Assembly (NCBI RefSeq): GCF_000189635.1
Contig: NW_002476492.1
Span: 1-64,000, forward strand
Origin: Tetrahymena thermophila SB210
Lineage: Eukaryota > Ciliophora > Oligohymenophorea > Hymenostomatida > Tetrahymenidae
DNA length: 64,000 bases
Direction of reading: 5' to 3'
This document shows positions 49,695 through 63,626 of the stretch, in pieces. The notes beneath the pieces were generated by a model. That model was not told the DNA's origin, searched no databases, and was given only the letters and a program-made list of their open reading frames with translations. Positions within the stretch are counted from its first letter, which is position 1. Every line of letters begins with the position of its first letter. The position numbers and the translations under genes were made by a program.

Positions 49695-51406
49695 TCAGCT
49701 TACTTTCTTTTTTGGAAGTATTTTTTGTGTGTTACGACTCTTTGATCTATTATTTATTTGCATATTTTATTTTGCAACTGTGTAAGGCTTTTAGCTTTCG
49801 CTTCTTTATTTATTCTTTGACAGTGTATCTATTATAATTCTAGTTTACTTTACAATACTTTGTTGCTGCTATTATTGTTGGACTTATATTTTTTTAGGCT
49901 TTGTAGCAATTTCTTCAACTTTTTGAGAAGCATAATTTTATATTTTAGCAAAACGATCATCAAATCTATGCAATTACAAATATAATAGGTTTTATTTTTT
50001 AATTATTTTTAATTTTAAAAATTTATTTCAAGTGAGTGAGGGAGGGTATGAATTTTATTACTTTTAAAATCAAAAATTTGATCATTTTATTTAATTTGTT
50101 TAAAATTTTTAGATTTCATCAAATATTATGAATAAATACCTCCTAATTTAATAATAAATAAGAATAAATTTTACTCTGAAATGTATGGCTTGCTGTCAGA
50201 CACTTTTATCATATTAAATTTGAGAGAATCTTTGTTTTCTTGGTTTTATGTAAGATTGGAAGGCTATGATTAAGGACTAAAGATGTTTTAATTAGAGCTG
50301 ATTGTTTAATTTTAGTTGTTTAAGGAATAATTTTAATCATATTAATTACTGAGGTCATTTAATGGCTTATTGGTATTTTATTGCTGCATTAAAACTGGTT
50401 AAATTTATTAAATTGTGTTTTTTCTTATGTAAGAGTGATTCAATCTTTTAGAAGTGGGTCTTTTTGGGAGTGCTTATGTCATTTTGTACTGTTCTTAAAT
50501 ACTCAATTAAGGCATTTAATATTCAGTTTATCTTGCAAATTTTCCTTGCTGATTGACTAAATCATCAATTTTATCTGAAATTAAATTACAATTCATACTC
50601 TGGGAAAAACTCTCGTCGAGTTTTTGCATATAAGGAGTATTTGAAACTATTTTCTTAATTTTCTCTCTGTTTATATTTACAGACTAAGGAGTATACTCTT
50701 GAGTAATATTATTTTCAGAAAAATAAGCTTATTGCGATTAGTTATTTTATCCTACAAGATTATAATTTTTGAATTAATAGCTTTGAATTTGTTAATCATT
50801 GAAATTTTTTATTTCTTCTTTTTCTTCTTGTCCACCTTCGCTTTAGTCATCTTCAGCATCATTATTATTTTGATTTGTTTGATCTGTTTCTATATTGTAA
50901 TACCTTTTACCTTCAAGTATGTTGATATCTTAGAAAATACTGACTTGTCTTTCTTATCTCTAACTTAATGGTCGTTTTTTATTATAATTATTCACATTTA
51001 TTAGCATTTCTGAAATTATTTTTATTTCATTTTCTGGGCTAGTTGGTCCAATAAGTTAAGAAGTAGGCAATTAAACTATTTTCCTTTCCTAGCTCGCATT
51101 AATCTACTTCTTAGACAGCAAAGATGGGTTAGGTGTTTAGTTTTTATCTGATGTAATTTATTTTTTTTACATAGTTGCCTATCTCTTTAAAGGATTTAGC
51201 TTATTAGAATTCTCGTTAGGTGCTTTCTGCACTAAAGGCTTTGTATTATCAGCGATATCATTTTTTATGCCAGTGTGCAAATAAATCCAAAGACATTTTA
51301 AAACTCTCTCTAAATTCTCATTTATCGAAATATATCTTAAAACTTTACGTAAGTATTAGCAAAATCTAAATGGAGTGATTCTCATTAAATTGTAAGCCAT
51401 TCTCAT
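49695..51406 (-). CDS. Unknown 500-residue low-complexity protein
   Basis: Exons 51406-50175 and 49965-49695, joined over a 209-bp GT..AG intron in phase 2, give 500 residues ending at TGA. The N-terminus (M-R-M-A-Y-N-L-M-R-I-T-P-F-R-F-C) starts a basic, helical region of about 50 residues that may be a membrane- or organelle-targeting segment. The rest is hydrophilic and rich in Gln, Asn, Ser and Lys, with an acidic patch (D-A-E-D-D-Q-S-E-G-G-Q-E-E) near residue 195, a glutamine run written mostly in TAA/TAG near residue 435 and a basic tail ending P-K-K-K-V-S. No domain recognised. Splicing restores a sensible segment S-E-F-D-D-R-F-A-K-I. It is head-away from and close to the CCP5 gene 3' end (205 bp). 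Confidence 0.65.
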
Positions 51407-51611
51407 CTTAATATTCTTATTTTATAAAAATAAAATTTTTAATTCATTTAATCAATTAAAGTCTTTATCAAATCATCTTTTCAAATAGATTTTTTAAATA
51501 AAAATTTATTTTGTTAAATTAAAATTGTTTTCGATTAAAATATTATTTATCTCTTTTGAAATTTCTGAGAAATCTAAAATAAATTAATTAATGAAATAGA
51601 AAATTATTAAT

Positions 51612-54600
51612 TCAACATTTTTTGATTTTGAAAAAAATGTTCAAGTTCTTTCTTTTTTCATTGATTAAATTATATTTTATTTAATAATTGTTTAATATAA
51701 ATGTGCTTTTATTGTTGTTTCCGTTCATGAATTTCTTTGTAGATATGATAGATATATTGCTTGTTACTTTATAAAGTTAACTTATTTATTTTAAGAAATA
51801 ATTTACTGCTAAAGATTTGTATGGAGTGTTTGGAATTCTGGAGTTAGGATGAATAGAGGAGTAATCAAGAAGAGCATCACATATTCCCTCTCCAACTTAT
51901 TCAAATATTTCAATTGTGTAAAATGTAGTATTTTTTAAAGGTTGGAGATCGATTCCGTTTACAATAATATCTTAATCGTACTAATCTGGATCCTTTTTGT
52001 CGTTTTCACTTTAAGTGTTATTGTAATCAAACAATTTATTAGTATATGTCCCTGTATTATAGTTACACTCAAGAGTGTAGCATAAATTCAATTTAGTAGC
52101 CTATTTCAATTAATCAATATAATTTTAGCTTAAATTTGCTTTTAAAATTTAATTTACTTTATACAAAGCCACTCTTCCAGCACCTTCTTTCGAGAGTCCA
52201 TCTCCCTTGTCCTTGCAATACATATTTTTCTCAGTGAAATTGCATGAATCATATTCAAAATAAGGAGAATTTAATGAAAGAAGTCTTGGGAATAAACAAG
52301 TATCAAGTTGATCTTTGAGATCAAGGCAGTTTCCATAAATGAAAGCACCCTTTTTAGTAGCATGTGCATGCAAATCAATATAACAATGAAGTCTCTTAGT
52401 CTCATTTAAATGTAAAATTAATTCTTTTATCGCATAAACCGATGGATGTTCCTATTTATTAATATTAAAGTTATTCTTTTTTATCAAATTAAATATCACT
52501 TTGCTTTTTAACTCACAAACAACTATTTAATTTTATAATTCTTAATGTATAAAATTTAATTTGCCAATTTAAATTTAGATATTTATTATCTAAATAAAAG
52601 CATAACGATTCTGACTAAAAAAATGAAAATCTTTAATAATTGTAACAAATTTGCTATCAAAGCTAAATAATTCTTACTGTTTTGAAACATCTTTTGTTAA
52701 CTTAATTAAACAATTGAGTAATTTTAATTAAATTTTCTATTATTTATTTGATTGAATGTCTTAAAGTATTTTTCCTTTTTATTTATTTATTTATTTGGCT
52801 CAAAATTTGTTGATAAATTGAGTTTTAAGTATTTGATTAGTTTATTTCATTTTTCATTTTATTTGTTTATCATTAAAAATTTAATAATATTTTCAATACA
52901 ACACACTAATTGGATGTAGGAGCTAAGATTATTTTTTGCTTTTATGTTTTAATATTATAAATCTTTTATCCTATTATTATCTAAATAACTTTAGTTTTAG
53001 TGGCTATTTGTTTAAGCAAATGATTAAAATATTAAGTAAATTAATTACGGTCTATGAGGGGTTTATGTAAAATCTGTTTAAATTGAGTCCGTTTGTATCT
53101 GTTCTGTAGTGTCCTCTATAAACTCCATCTGGATTGATCATAGGAATACAGTAGAATACAAAATTATCTCTTAAAACTTTGGCTCTGGCATCATCTTTGT
53201 TTAAAAGGAGTTTAATGATACCATTGAAAACGTGAGAACCTGGAGTTTCTCCTGGATGAACTCTGGCTGAGAAAAAAACATATTTTTTATTCTTGAATCT
53301 ATTTTGATTTTTATTTGTTTAATTATTTTGAATATTAAACAATCTATTTACAAAGCTGGACGAGAAGACTCTGGATCAGTAAACAAATTTGGTAGGGCCT
53401 TCTCTTGCTGGTTTAACTTATTGCTTTAAGAGGATATTGTGAGTAACTCAATTTTTCTATCCTCCTTTGATTTAATTAATGTACATCTATGCATATAAAT
53501 TTCGTTATCATTTTCATAAGCCTACTCATATTCTTTTAAGAATTTCTATTAAAATTAAAAAAATTTATCAATTTTTAAATAAATAAATAAAATGAATTAT
53601 TTCATAAAAATTAAATAATTCTTTCTTATTTAAATTTAAAAAATGAGGAAATCTAAATTAATATTTAAGCTATGAAATTTATTTTTAAGTAAATAAAATC
53701 AATTACTTCGTTATCTTCATAGCTGAAAGGATATGTGAAAGAAAACCACACTTTCTCTTCAGCAGATTCAAATTTATGAGTCCAAGTAATTTCTAATCCA
53801 TTATCATTATTTTCCTATTTAAAATATTAAGATTAGCATTTTTATGTTAATTCATTCTTTCATGTTTTACCATAGTGCTAGCAATGTTCGATTTAACTCT
53901 CTACCATGCATTTGATAAAGAACTTTTAAAAGTTGGTTGCATTCCTTCTCTAAACATTTTATTCTAAACGATAAAAAATATTTATTAAAATTAAATGTCA
54001 ATTAAATTTATTTTGAAATACACCCTAAAAAATAAAAAATAAACTATTTTCATAATTTGAAATTTATTCTAAATTTAATTTTACACACCTGTTCACTTAT
54101 TTATTTCTCAAAAAATAAAAAAATATTAATTTATTTTACACATTAAATATTTTATAAAATTTAATATAGCTTTAGTTATTTATTTATTTATATTTATGGC
54201 AGTTAGAATTTTTGAAAATTTAGTTATTTAATAATTTTAAAGAAATTTGATTGTAAGAGGAGTGAGATAAATGCAGAAGTTAGATTTGAAATAGTTTATT
54301 TTAGGGATTGTGACAGAATAAAAATGATGCGTAATTTAAAAATAGGAATTTATTGAAAGAAATAGTAAATTTGATAAGAAGGTTCGTATTTATTAATGAG
54401 TTTGTTATGACCAATTGATTTATTTATTTGTTTGCTTGCTTGCTTGCTTTGTTTCTTTATAGAGAGAGATCAATAAGGTTAATACTTAATAAATAAATAA
54501 GTGTTGTATTTAAATGAATGATGATTTTATTAGCTAATATAACTCTTATAGATTAAATAGATTTAAATTTATAATTTTAATTCGTTAATCAATGCAATAC

Positions 54601-55089
54601 ATTCATTCATTCATATATTTAATCAATCAAATTAGCTATTAAATGCTTATTGTATTTTGTTACTTAAAAGTTGAGATTCATAATGGTGAAAGTAAGTGTT
54701 GTCTCTGCGTTCACTCCTGTCACAGAAAAGTAGAACCAAGTCCTATAATTAGTTGCTTTTTGAGTGCCTTTGCAGTCATTGCAGATCCAAAGATTAAACT
54801 ATTTATAAATTGAATACTTTTGAATAAATAGATTTAGGAATCAAAAAGAAAATAAAAATGTGAGCTGAACAAAATCTTATTTTAGATTTTTTTTCTTAAC
54901 TTTTTATAAAAATATTACATGATTGTTCTTAAGTGAGCTGTTTCTTTCCACTTTCTCTAAATTGCCTGAATCGAATCGACTATCAAAAACAATAGATCCG
55001 AATTCATGCCTTGTCTATTAAGGGTGTATATCAGGCTTGCATGACTATGGTAAATTTTTATTGCCTTTCTCTGTTTTATAGTCGTACAT
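51612..55089 (-). CDS. CCP5: Cytosolic carboxypeptidase, CCP5/AGBL5 type
   Basis: Eight exons (55089-54919, 54798-54664, 53963-53871, 53814-53707, 53545-53352, 53298-53049, 52451-52158, 52100-51612) give 577 residues. The N-terminal beta domain has [10 protein letters not shown] and R-T-W-F-Y-F-S-V, as in animal CCP5. The M14 catalytic domain holds zinc ligands His248 and Glu251 ([11 protein letters not shown]), the R-G-H-Y-R-T-D...L-N-L-N-R substrate segment, third ligand His345 (Y-I-D-L-H-A-H-A) and catalytic Glu426 (Y-T-L-E-C-N-Y-N). C-N-F-T-E-K-N-M-Y and S-K-E-G-A-G-R-V-A are near-identical to CCP5. Family knowledge: CCP5 removes branch-point glutamates from polyglutamylated tubulin. All active residues are present, so it should be active. 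It lacks the long disordered tail of the mammalian enzyme. The start at 55089 is the first ATG after an in-frame TGA. Confidence 0.93.
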
Positions 55090-57142
55090 TCGATAGTAAT
55101 AGTGATATTAATGTTGAATCTAAAATATGCTAAATTTATCTCTGCTAGTGCTTGTTCAAATTGGAGCTATTAATGCGCTTTTCCTTAATTTTATGGTTTT
55201 GGCAGAACAACTTTATTAAACCTTTTAATGGACTATGTGAGATTGATTTATTAAATAAATTGATTGAATGTTAATTATTCAATTTTTAACAAAGATTGTT
55301 TACTTTTTATCAAAAGCAATGAAAATTATTAATAACTTAGTAAATTAATTAGTTAATTAATAATTCAATCAATTTATTAAGAAATGGGATGTTATTTTTA
55401 GTTTTCTATGTATTTTCTCTCTTTATTCTTTCTTTTTTTCTGATATTTGTCTGTTTGTATCTCATTTCTTTTTTATGAACAAAGCAATTATAAAATGATG
55501 CAAAATATTCCCTAATTTTTTATTGGTAGGCGGTGTAATTCTACTACAGCAAATAAATAAATAAATTTAAAGTATCTCTGTCATTTAATTTATAATTTTG
55601 AACATATCTTTAAATAAATTTATTTATACAAAAAACCAATACAAAAATTAAGAAAATTCATGCAAGTATGCAAATATTCATTCATACATAAGACCATAAA
55701 ATATAATTCATTCTTTCAATAAAAAATCTAAATCCAATTTAAACAAAAATTCAACTCATTTAAACGAAAAAATTTATTAATTTATTAATTAGAATTGCTC
55801 TTAAATTTATTTTGATAGTAAAAAAATGCAATAAATAATACTTTAAATTAAAAACGATCATTATAAAAAACAACATTTAGAAAAAAATAAATCAAAATTT
55901 CAACAAATAAAAAAAATATAAAAAAATTTAATTTCATATTCTTATTTTTTCAATAATTTAAAAAAATCTTATACTATTAATAAGAATTTAATATCTGATT
56001 AAATAAAAAAAGCTTATTACTTATTATTTAAATTCTATTTACGAATCTTAAATAAATCGTCTAATATAGATTAACTATTTATATTTTAATCATTATTCGT
56101 TTTTACATTAAATATTAAAATTAGAATTTAAAATGTAGAATTTACTTTAAAAGAAATTATTTAATGTTAATTTATAAGAATTATAATTAGACCTATTTAT
56201 CTTAAAAAACAGATTCAGCCTAAAATAAATAAGAGAATTTGCTTTTCAACCATGATTTCATAAAACTAAAATTAAAATATAAAATGGTAACAATTTTTTA
56301 GTTTTAAGAAATAAATTATTTGTAGATTAATTGATTTATGTGAAATTAAAAAAAAGTTGGTTAATTTACTTAAAAAATTATGCTAAATTAAAATAACTGA
56401 ATCTACTTTAATTAGAAACATATTCATTCTCAATATTAATATTTAATTTTACCAAATATTTTTTAATTAAATTGAGTACTGTTGAGCTTATTTCTTTATC
56501 AAAATATCAATAAAGTATCAAATATTATTTATTAATGTTTAAATATTAATTGCTAAGTGAATAAATAAATATGATTTTAATTTCATTGATATTAAAATTA
56601 AATATGTATCTGAGTTAGTATCAATTAAGAAAATTAAAGACTTAAAAGAAAATTATATTCCTATCTAATTTCTTTTAAGCAAACAATCTTTTTTATCAAT
56701 AAAAATATAAGAATTATTTTCTAAATTATTTTAATTTTCTTTCAAAAAATAAAATTATCATTAAGGATTAGAGTTTGAAAATATTCATATTATCATTTTT
56801 TTTATGGTTTGGTAATTAATGATTATAAATATTTATTAATGTATTTGAAATTATTTTTAGGTGATATTACTATCCTCGAATAATTATTTCTTTAATTGGA
56901 AATAGATATTTAGTAGAATAAAAAATAAATTTTATTTTATAAATTAAAAGAAAACCCAAAATAATATAAAAAGGTATTTATCGAAATAATTAGGTTTTGA
57001 ACCTGAAAAAACAATAAAAATAAGTAAAAAATCTAAATTTTTTATACTTTGAGCAAATTTTATAACTTTTCAAATTTTTAAATAAGAAAAATAAAAATAT
57101 CTATCGAATATTATATTATCGTTATTATTTATAAAATTTAAT
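55090..57142. other. Gene-free AT-rich stretch
   Basis: Upstream of the CCP5 gene and downstream of TRIM-like copy 1. No exon, RNA gene or repeat recognised. Confidence 0.45.
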
Positions 57143-58972
57143 TCAATTTTTTAACTCATACACTATTTTTACATCCATTAAAATATATTTCTCACCTTAA
57201 TTACCAATGCCAAGATAAAATCTTAGATCATCAAATTATGTAAGCTTCTCTTTATATTTATCCTCTAATCCTAACTTATACTCATAATTCGGATAATCTA
57301 ATACTTCTAGAATCTACTCTTTCATACACAATCTTAGTTCTATCATATTCTCTCCACTTGTTTTAAATCCTGATCCCTTTAATTATTTATCAATACCATA
57401 ATTATCTTCAGATTTAATTACAGATTGATTATCTTTCTTTAACTCACAGCTTAAATGCTCATTCAATCCGGCATTTTAATAAGCCTTTGAATTTCTCATT
57501 AGACCTATTGTAAAGATTTTACCTTGATTTAAACTTTCAACTTTTATCCTAAAAATATACTTCTAATCTTTTTATAAATTTGTATTTGATATACAATTCA
57601 GCCAATAATTACTTTCTTCTAAACATTCAATTTCATAATAACCATTTTCTTTTTTATTTACCACACATTTATTCTACCCGTCATAAAACTAAGTAACAAA
57701 CAATTTTAGATCTAAATTAGGTAGATTTTCCTAAAATAAAGCGTTCCATTTTTCATGTTTAAAATTTCTGAAGATGTCAAATTTATTTTTGTCAGTAAAA
57801 GTATTAGTGAAATTAATCTATTTTAAGAAAGGTTTTACATCAATTAAGAACTTTTCAAACTATTAATTGAATTCTTAGCTCAAGAAATTGATTTTAGAAT
57901 CTACAATTTAAGTCATTTATTTGATTTCTAAACTATCCTTTACTTCCTATTCAAATTACTATTCCCCTCTTTACAAAGCTATTGAATGCTTAACATATTC
58001 TTCTATTAAATTTATCTTTTCCTCACTAATCTTGGAAAAGTCAATTTACTCTTTATTCTCCTTGAAAATTGTTGTGCTGAAACTAAACTATTTAAGAATA
58101 GGATTTATACTTTAAAGATTCTCACTTAACTTGCTTAAGAATTAGTCAGAGCAAAAGTTTGATTTATTAGAAACAAGCTTCATGATTAATTCAGATGTTA
58201 ATTTTAAATCTCCAGTTTAGTTATTTTGATTTCTAATATTAGTTTCAAAATGATTTCTATTGTTATCATGATTTGCACTGCTGAATTCAGGAATATCTAA
58301 ATTGAAGAAAGAAATTTGGTCAATAAAAGTTAATAATTACTTTTTAATGATGTGAGGATATTCCATGTTGAAATTCGTTTACAATTAATTTGCTTAGGTA
58401 AGCAGACTTTACAATTATTCTGTGTTTTTATCTTTTTGAGACTCCATTTGAGAGATAAATTCTTTACAGAGAATTGAATAATCTTGGAGATTATTTGATT
58501 TTTCATTGTTAAGAAGCTACTTAAGCTAAAGAATGTTTGAAACTTCTTAGTATCTTTTGATAATATGCTATCTATCAATAGGATATTTCAAGGCTTCATT
58601 GATCATTTTTTTTTAGATAACATCTATTTTATTTAAAAACTCTTCTTTGAGTTGATTAAAGAAGTTTGTAATTTGCTTGACATAGTCAAGTGAAGATTAA
58701 TTTGATGTAAGATCAATGAGATCTGAGATTATTTGATAGTTATTGACTGGCGGCCATTTTGGGATAATGTTATTGTCTGCTTCTTAAAAAATCTGGTCGA
58801 TCATAAGATAGTTGATAGATTTAAAGTGAAGATCATGATTAAAACAGGAAGAACAGTAAAAGAGAGGTTTAGTGGAATTAGGTTGTGCTAAGACATCATT
58901 TACTTAAATAAATTGAAGGTCTTTATTTGGATGCTTATTGCATTTTAGATTTTAGATGGCAATTTTATCCAT
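57143..58972 (-). CDS. TRIM-like protein, tandem copy 1
   Basis: Intronless frame of 609 residues from ATG to TGA. Near the start, C11-x2-H14 and C40-x2-C43-x2-H46-x2-H49 make a B-box-like zinc site, with a shorter middle than a classical B-box. Residues about 75-430 are predominantly helical with heptad-like stretches (for example I-L-Q-L-K-Q-L-L-N-N-E-K). Residues about 430-609 look like a beta-sandwich, with Y-Y-E-I-E-C-L, Y-I-F-R-I-K-V-E-S-L, F-T-I-G-L-M and L-R-F-Y-L-G-I-G-N-Q-G, reminiscent of a SPRY or similar domain. The order zinc finger, coiled coil, beta-sandwich resembles TRIM proteins without a RING. Function unknown. Sequence nearly identical to copy 3. Confidence 0.75.
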
Positions 58973-59467
58973 TTTTTAGAATAGAATGTGATGATATATT
59001 TTCAATATATTTATTGATTATTTTTTTTATGATTAATTTGAGTTTTTTTTTTTGTATTTTAGAAAATAAAAAGAAAATTAGTTATTTATTTGAGTATCTT
59101 ATAAAAAGATATTAAATATTTTAATAAATAATAAAATAGAACTATTTTTTTTCAGAATTTTGGTTTATATAATCATGTTTCTAGATAAAAATGAATTTAT
59201 AATATTAGTATGGATATTCATAAGAAACATAATTTACTTTCAAATTATATAAAATTTATTTTTTAGGATAAAATAATATGCTTATTTTATAATTTTATAG
59301 ATTAACTATAAATTTTATTTAAAATATAAAAAATGATTTTAGTTTACAAAATTTATGCAAAAATAAATACACTTTTAGCAAATTTTATAATTTTTCAAAT
59401 TTTTAAATAAGAAAAATAAAAAGATCTATCAAATATTATATTATTGTTATTATTTATAAAATTTAAT
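58973..59467. other. Spacer between TRIM-like copies 1 and 2
   Basis: AT-rich promoter and 3' region of the array. Closely matches the sequence after copy 3 (63627 onward), less closely the spacer after copy 2. Confidence 0.6.
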
Positions 59468-61294
59468 TCAGTCTATAAACTCATTCACTATTTTTACATC
59501 CATTAAAATTAATTTGTTATCTTAATTACCAATGCCAAGATAAAATCTTAGATCATCTAATTATATAAGCTTCTCTTTATATTTATCCTCTAATCCTAAC
59601 TTATACTCATAATTCGGATAATCTAATACTTCTAGAACCTACTCTTTCAAACATAATCTTAGTTCTATCATATTCTCTCCACTTGTTTTAAATCCTGCTC
59701 CCTTTAATTATTTATCAATACCATCATTTTCAGATTTAATTACAGATTGATTATTTTTCTATAAGCGACAGCTTAAATATTCATTATATCCTACAACTTA
59801 ATCAGCCTATGAATTCCTCATTAGACCTATTATAAATTCTTTACCTTCATTTAGACTTTCAACTTTTATCCTAAAAATATACTTCTAATCTTTTTATAAA
59901 TTTGTATTTGATATACAATTCAGCCAATAATCACTTTTTTTTAAACATTCAATTTCATAATAACCATTTTCTTTTTTATTTACCACACAATTTCTCTACC
60001 AGTTCCCATACTAAGTTACAAATAATTTTAAATCTAAATTAGGTAGATTTTCCTAAAATAAAGTATTCAATTTTCCATTGCTTAAATTTCTGAAGAAGTC
60101 AAATTTATTTTTGTCAGTAAAAGTATTAGTGAAATTAATCTATTTTAAGAAAGGTTTTACATCAACTAAGAACTTTTCAAACTATTATCTGAATTCTTAG
60201 CTCAAGAAATTGATTTTAGAATCTACAATTTAAGTAATTTATTTTATTTCTAAACTATTCTTTACTTCCTATTCAAATTACTATTCCCCTCTTTACGAAG
60301 CTATTGAATGCTTAACATATTCTTCTATCAAATTTATTTTTTCCTCACTAATCTTGGAAAAGTCAATTTATTCTTTATTCTCCTTGAAAACTGTTGTGCT
60401 GAAACTAAACTATTTAAGAATAGGGTTTATACTTTAAAGATTCTCACTTAACTTGCTTAAGAATTGGTCAGAGCAAAAGTTTGATTTATTAGAAACAAGC
60501 TTCATGATTAATTCAGATGTTAATTTTAAATATCCAGTTTAGTTATTTTGATTTCTAATATTAGTTTCCAAATGATTTCTATTGTTATCATGATTTGAAC
60601 TGCTGAATTCAGGAATATCTAAATTGAAGAAAGAAATTTGGTCAATAAAAGTAAATAATTACTTTTTAATGATGTGAGGATATTCCATGTTGAAATTCGT
60701 TTACAATTAATTTGCTTAGGTAAGCAGACTTAACAACTATTCTGTGTTTTTATCTTTTTAAGACTCCATTTGAGAGATAAATTCTTTACAGAGAATTGAA
60801 TAATCTTGGAGATTATTTGATTTTTCATTGTTAAGAAGCTACTTAAGCTAATGAATGTTTGAAACTTCTTAGTATCTTTCGATAATATGCTATCTATCAA
60901 TAGGGTATTTCAAGGCTTCATTGATCATTTTTTTTTAGATAACATCTATTTTATTTAAAAACTCTTCTTTGAGTTGATTAAAGAAGTTTGTAATTAGCTC
61001 GACATAGTCAAGTTAAGATTAATTTGATGTAAGATCGATGAGATCTGAGATTATTTGATAGTTATTGACTGGCGGCCATTTTGGGATAATGTTATTGTCT
61101 GCTTCTTAAAAGATCTGGTCGATCATAAGATAGTTGATAGATTTAAAGTGAAGATCATGATTAAAACAGGAAGAACAGTAAAAGAGAGGTTTAGTGGAAT
61201 TAGGTTGTGCTAGGACATCATTTACTTAAATAAATTGAAGGTCTTTATTTGGATGCTTATTGCATTTTAGATTTTAGATTGTAATTTTATCCAT
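59468..61294 (-). CDS. TRIM-like protein, tandem copy 2
   Basis: Intronless frame of 608 residues, paralogue of copies 1 and 3 with scattered substitutions and one codon less in the SPRY-like part. The N-terminal zinc-binding Cys/His pattern, helical middle and C-terminal sandwich are all kept. It ends N-E-F-I-D before TGA, where copy 1 ends Y-E-L-K-N. The helical middle is the best conserved part, while the segment around the aligned position of residues 500-530 varies most among copies. Substitutions with an open frame throughout argue for a working protein. Confidence 0.75.
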
Positions 61295-61796
61295 TTATAA
61301 GATTAAAGTGAGTAGATAGATATTTTTTCAATCTCTTTTTGATTTTTTTTATGGTTAATTATTTGAGTTTTATGTATTTTAGAAATTAAAAAGAAAGCTA
61401 CTAATTTGAGTATCTTATAAAAATATTTTAAATACTTTAATAAATAAATAATAAATTAAAACTATATTTTTCAGAATTTTAATTATATCTTAAAGTGTTT
61501 CTAGATTAAAATTAATTAATAATAATAGAATATTCATAAGAAACATTATTTATTTTCAAATTATATAAAAAATTAGAGGATAAAATATGATAATTTATTT
61601 TTTAGAATAAGCTTTAAATTTTTTTTAAAAATAAAAAATTATTTGAGAAAAATATTATTTTTTTAGCTAATTATTAATTTTTAAACAATTTTCTTAAAAA
61701 TACACATTATCAAATTAATTAGTTTTTTAAATTTTTAAATATGAAAAATAAAATTATATCGAATATTATATTATTGTTATTACTTATAAATTTAAT
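61295..61796. other. Spacer between TRIM-like copies 2 and 3
   Basis: AT-rich; related to the other spacers but with more changes. No other feature. Confidence 0.55.
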
Positions 61797-63626
61797 TCAA
61801 TTTATAAACTCATTCACTATTTTTACATCCATTAAAATTAATTTGTTTCCTTATTAATCGATGTTAAGATAAAATCTTAGATCATCAAATTATGTAAGCT
61901 TTTCTTTATATTTATCCTCTAATCCTAGCTTATACTCATAATTCGGATAATCTAATACTTCTAGAATCTACTCTTTCATACACAATCTTAGTTCTATCAT
62001 ATTCTCTCCACTTGTTTTAAATCCTGCTCCCTTTAATTATTTATCAATACCATAATTATATTTAGATTTAATTACAGATTGATTATCTTTCTTTAAATCA
62101 CAGCTTAAATACTAATTCGGTCCTGCAACTTAATTAGCCTATAAATTTCTCATTAGACCTATATTAAATCGATCATCTTGATTTAGACATTCAGCTTTTA
62201 TCCTAAAAATATACTTCTAATCTTTTTATAAATTTGTATTTGATATACAATTCAGCCAAAAATTACTATGTTCTAAACATTCAATTTCATAATAACCATT
62301 TTCTTTTTTATTTACCACACATCTATTCTACCCGCCATGTAACTAAGTTACAAACAATTTTAGATCTAAATTAGGTAGATTTTCCTAAAATAAAGCGTTC
62401 CATTTTTAATGTTTAAAATTTCTGAACAAGTCAAATTTATTTTTATCAGTAAAAGTATTAGTGAAATTAATCTATTTTAAGAAAGGTTTTACATCAACTA
62501 AGAACTTTTCAAACTATTAATTGAATTCTTAGCTCAAGAAATTGATTTTAGAATCTACAATTTAAGTCATTTATTTGATTTCTAAACTATCCTTTACTTC
62601 CTATTCAAATTACTATTCCCCTCTTTACAAAGCTATTGAATGCTTAACATATTCTTCTATTAAATTTATCTTTTCCTCACTAATCTTGGAAAAGTCAATT
62701 TATTCTTTATTCTCCTTGAAAATTGTTGTGCTGAAACTAAACTATTTAAGAATAGGGTTTATACTTTAAAGATTCTCACTTAATTTGCTTAAGAATTAGT
62801 CAGAGCAAAAGTTTGATTTATTAGAAACAAGCTTCATGATTAATTCAGATGTTAATTTTAAATCTCCAGTTTAGTTATTTTGATTTCTAATATTAGTTTC
62901 CAAATGATTTCTATTGTTATCATGATTTGCACTGCTGAATTCAGGAATATCTAAATTGAAGAAAGAAATTTGGTCAATAAAAGTTAATAATTACTTTTTA
63001 ATGATGTGAGGATATTCCATGTTGAAATTCGTTTACAATTAATTTGCTTAGGTAAGCAGACTTTACAATTATTCTGTGTTTTTATCTTTTTGAGACTCCA
63101 TTTGAGAGATAAATTCTTTACAGAGAATTGAATAATCTTGGAGATTATTTGATTTTTGATTGTTAAGAAGCTACTTAAGCTAAAGAATGTTTGAAACTTC
63201 TTAGTATCTTTTGATAATATGCTATCTATCAATAGGATATTTCAAGGCTTCATTGATCATTTTTTTTTAGATAACATCTATTTTATTTAAAAACTCTTCT
63301 TTGAGTTGATTAAAGAAGTTTGTAATTTGCTTGACATAGTCAAGTGAAGATTAATTTGATGTAAGATCAATGAGATCTGAGATTATTTGATAGTTATTGA
63401 CTGGTGGCCATTTTGGGATAATGTTATTGTCTGCTTCTTAAAAAATCTGGTCGATCATAAGATAGTTGATAGATTTAAAGTGAAGATCATGATTAAAACA
63501 GGAAGAACAGTAAAAGAGAGGTTTAGGGGAATTAGGTTCTGCTAGGACATCATTAACTTAAATAAATTGAAGATCTTTATTTGGATGCATATTGCATTTT
63601 AGATTTTAGATGGCAATTTTATCCAT
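61797..63626 (-). CDS. TRIM-like protein, tandem copy 3
   Basis: Intronless frame of 609 residues. It has exactly the same length as copy 1 and matches it over most of its length with very few changes, mainly in the last third (for example N-E-F-I-N before TGA, as in copy 2, rather than the copy 1 ending). Start, internal landmarks and stop are all offset from copy 1 by 4654 bp. The zinc-binding Cys/His pattern and the SPRY-like end are kept. The mix of copy 1-like and copy 2-like segments suggests gene conversion. Confidence 0.75.

Noticed and set aside
50699..50968. Hydrophobic standard-code frame on the + strand
   Set aside because: Antisense shadow of the Q/N/K-rich gene 49695-51406, whose two-exon frame is consistent.
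57921..58115. Standard-code frames on the + strand in the TRIM-like array (also 62575-62769, 58927-59115)
   Set aside because: They repeat because the genes on the other strand repeat; the 609-residue minus-strand frames explain the sequence.
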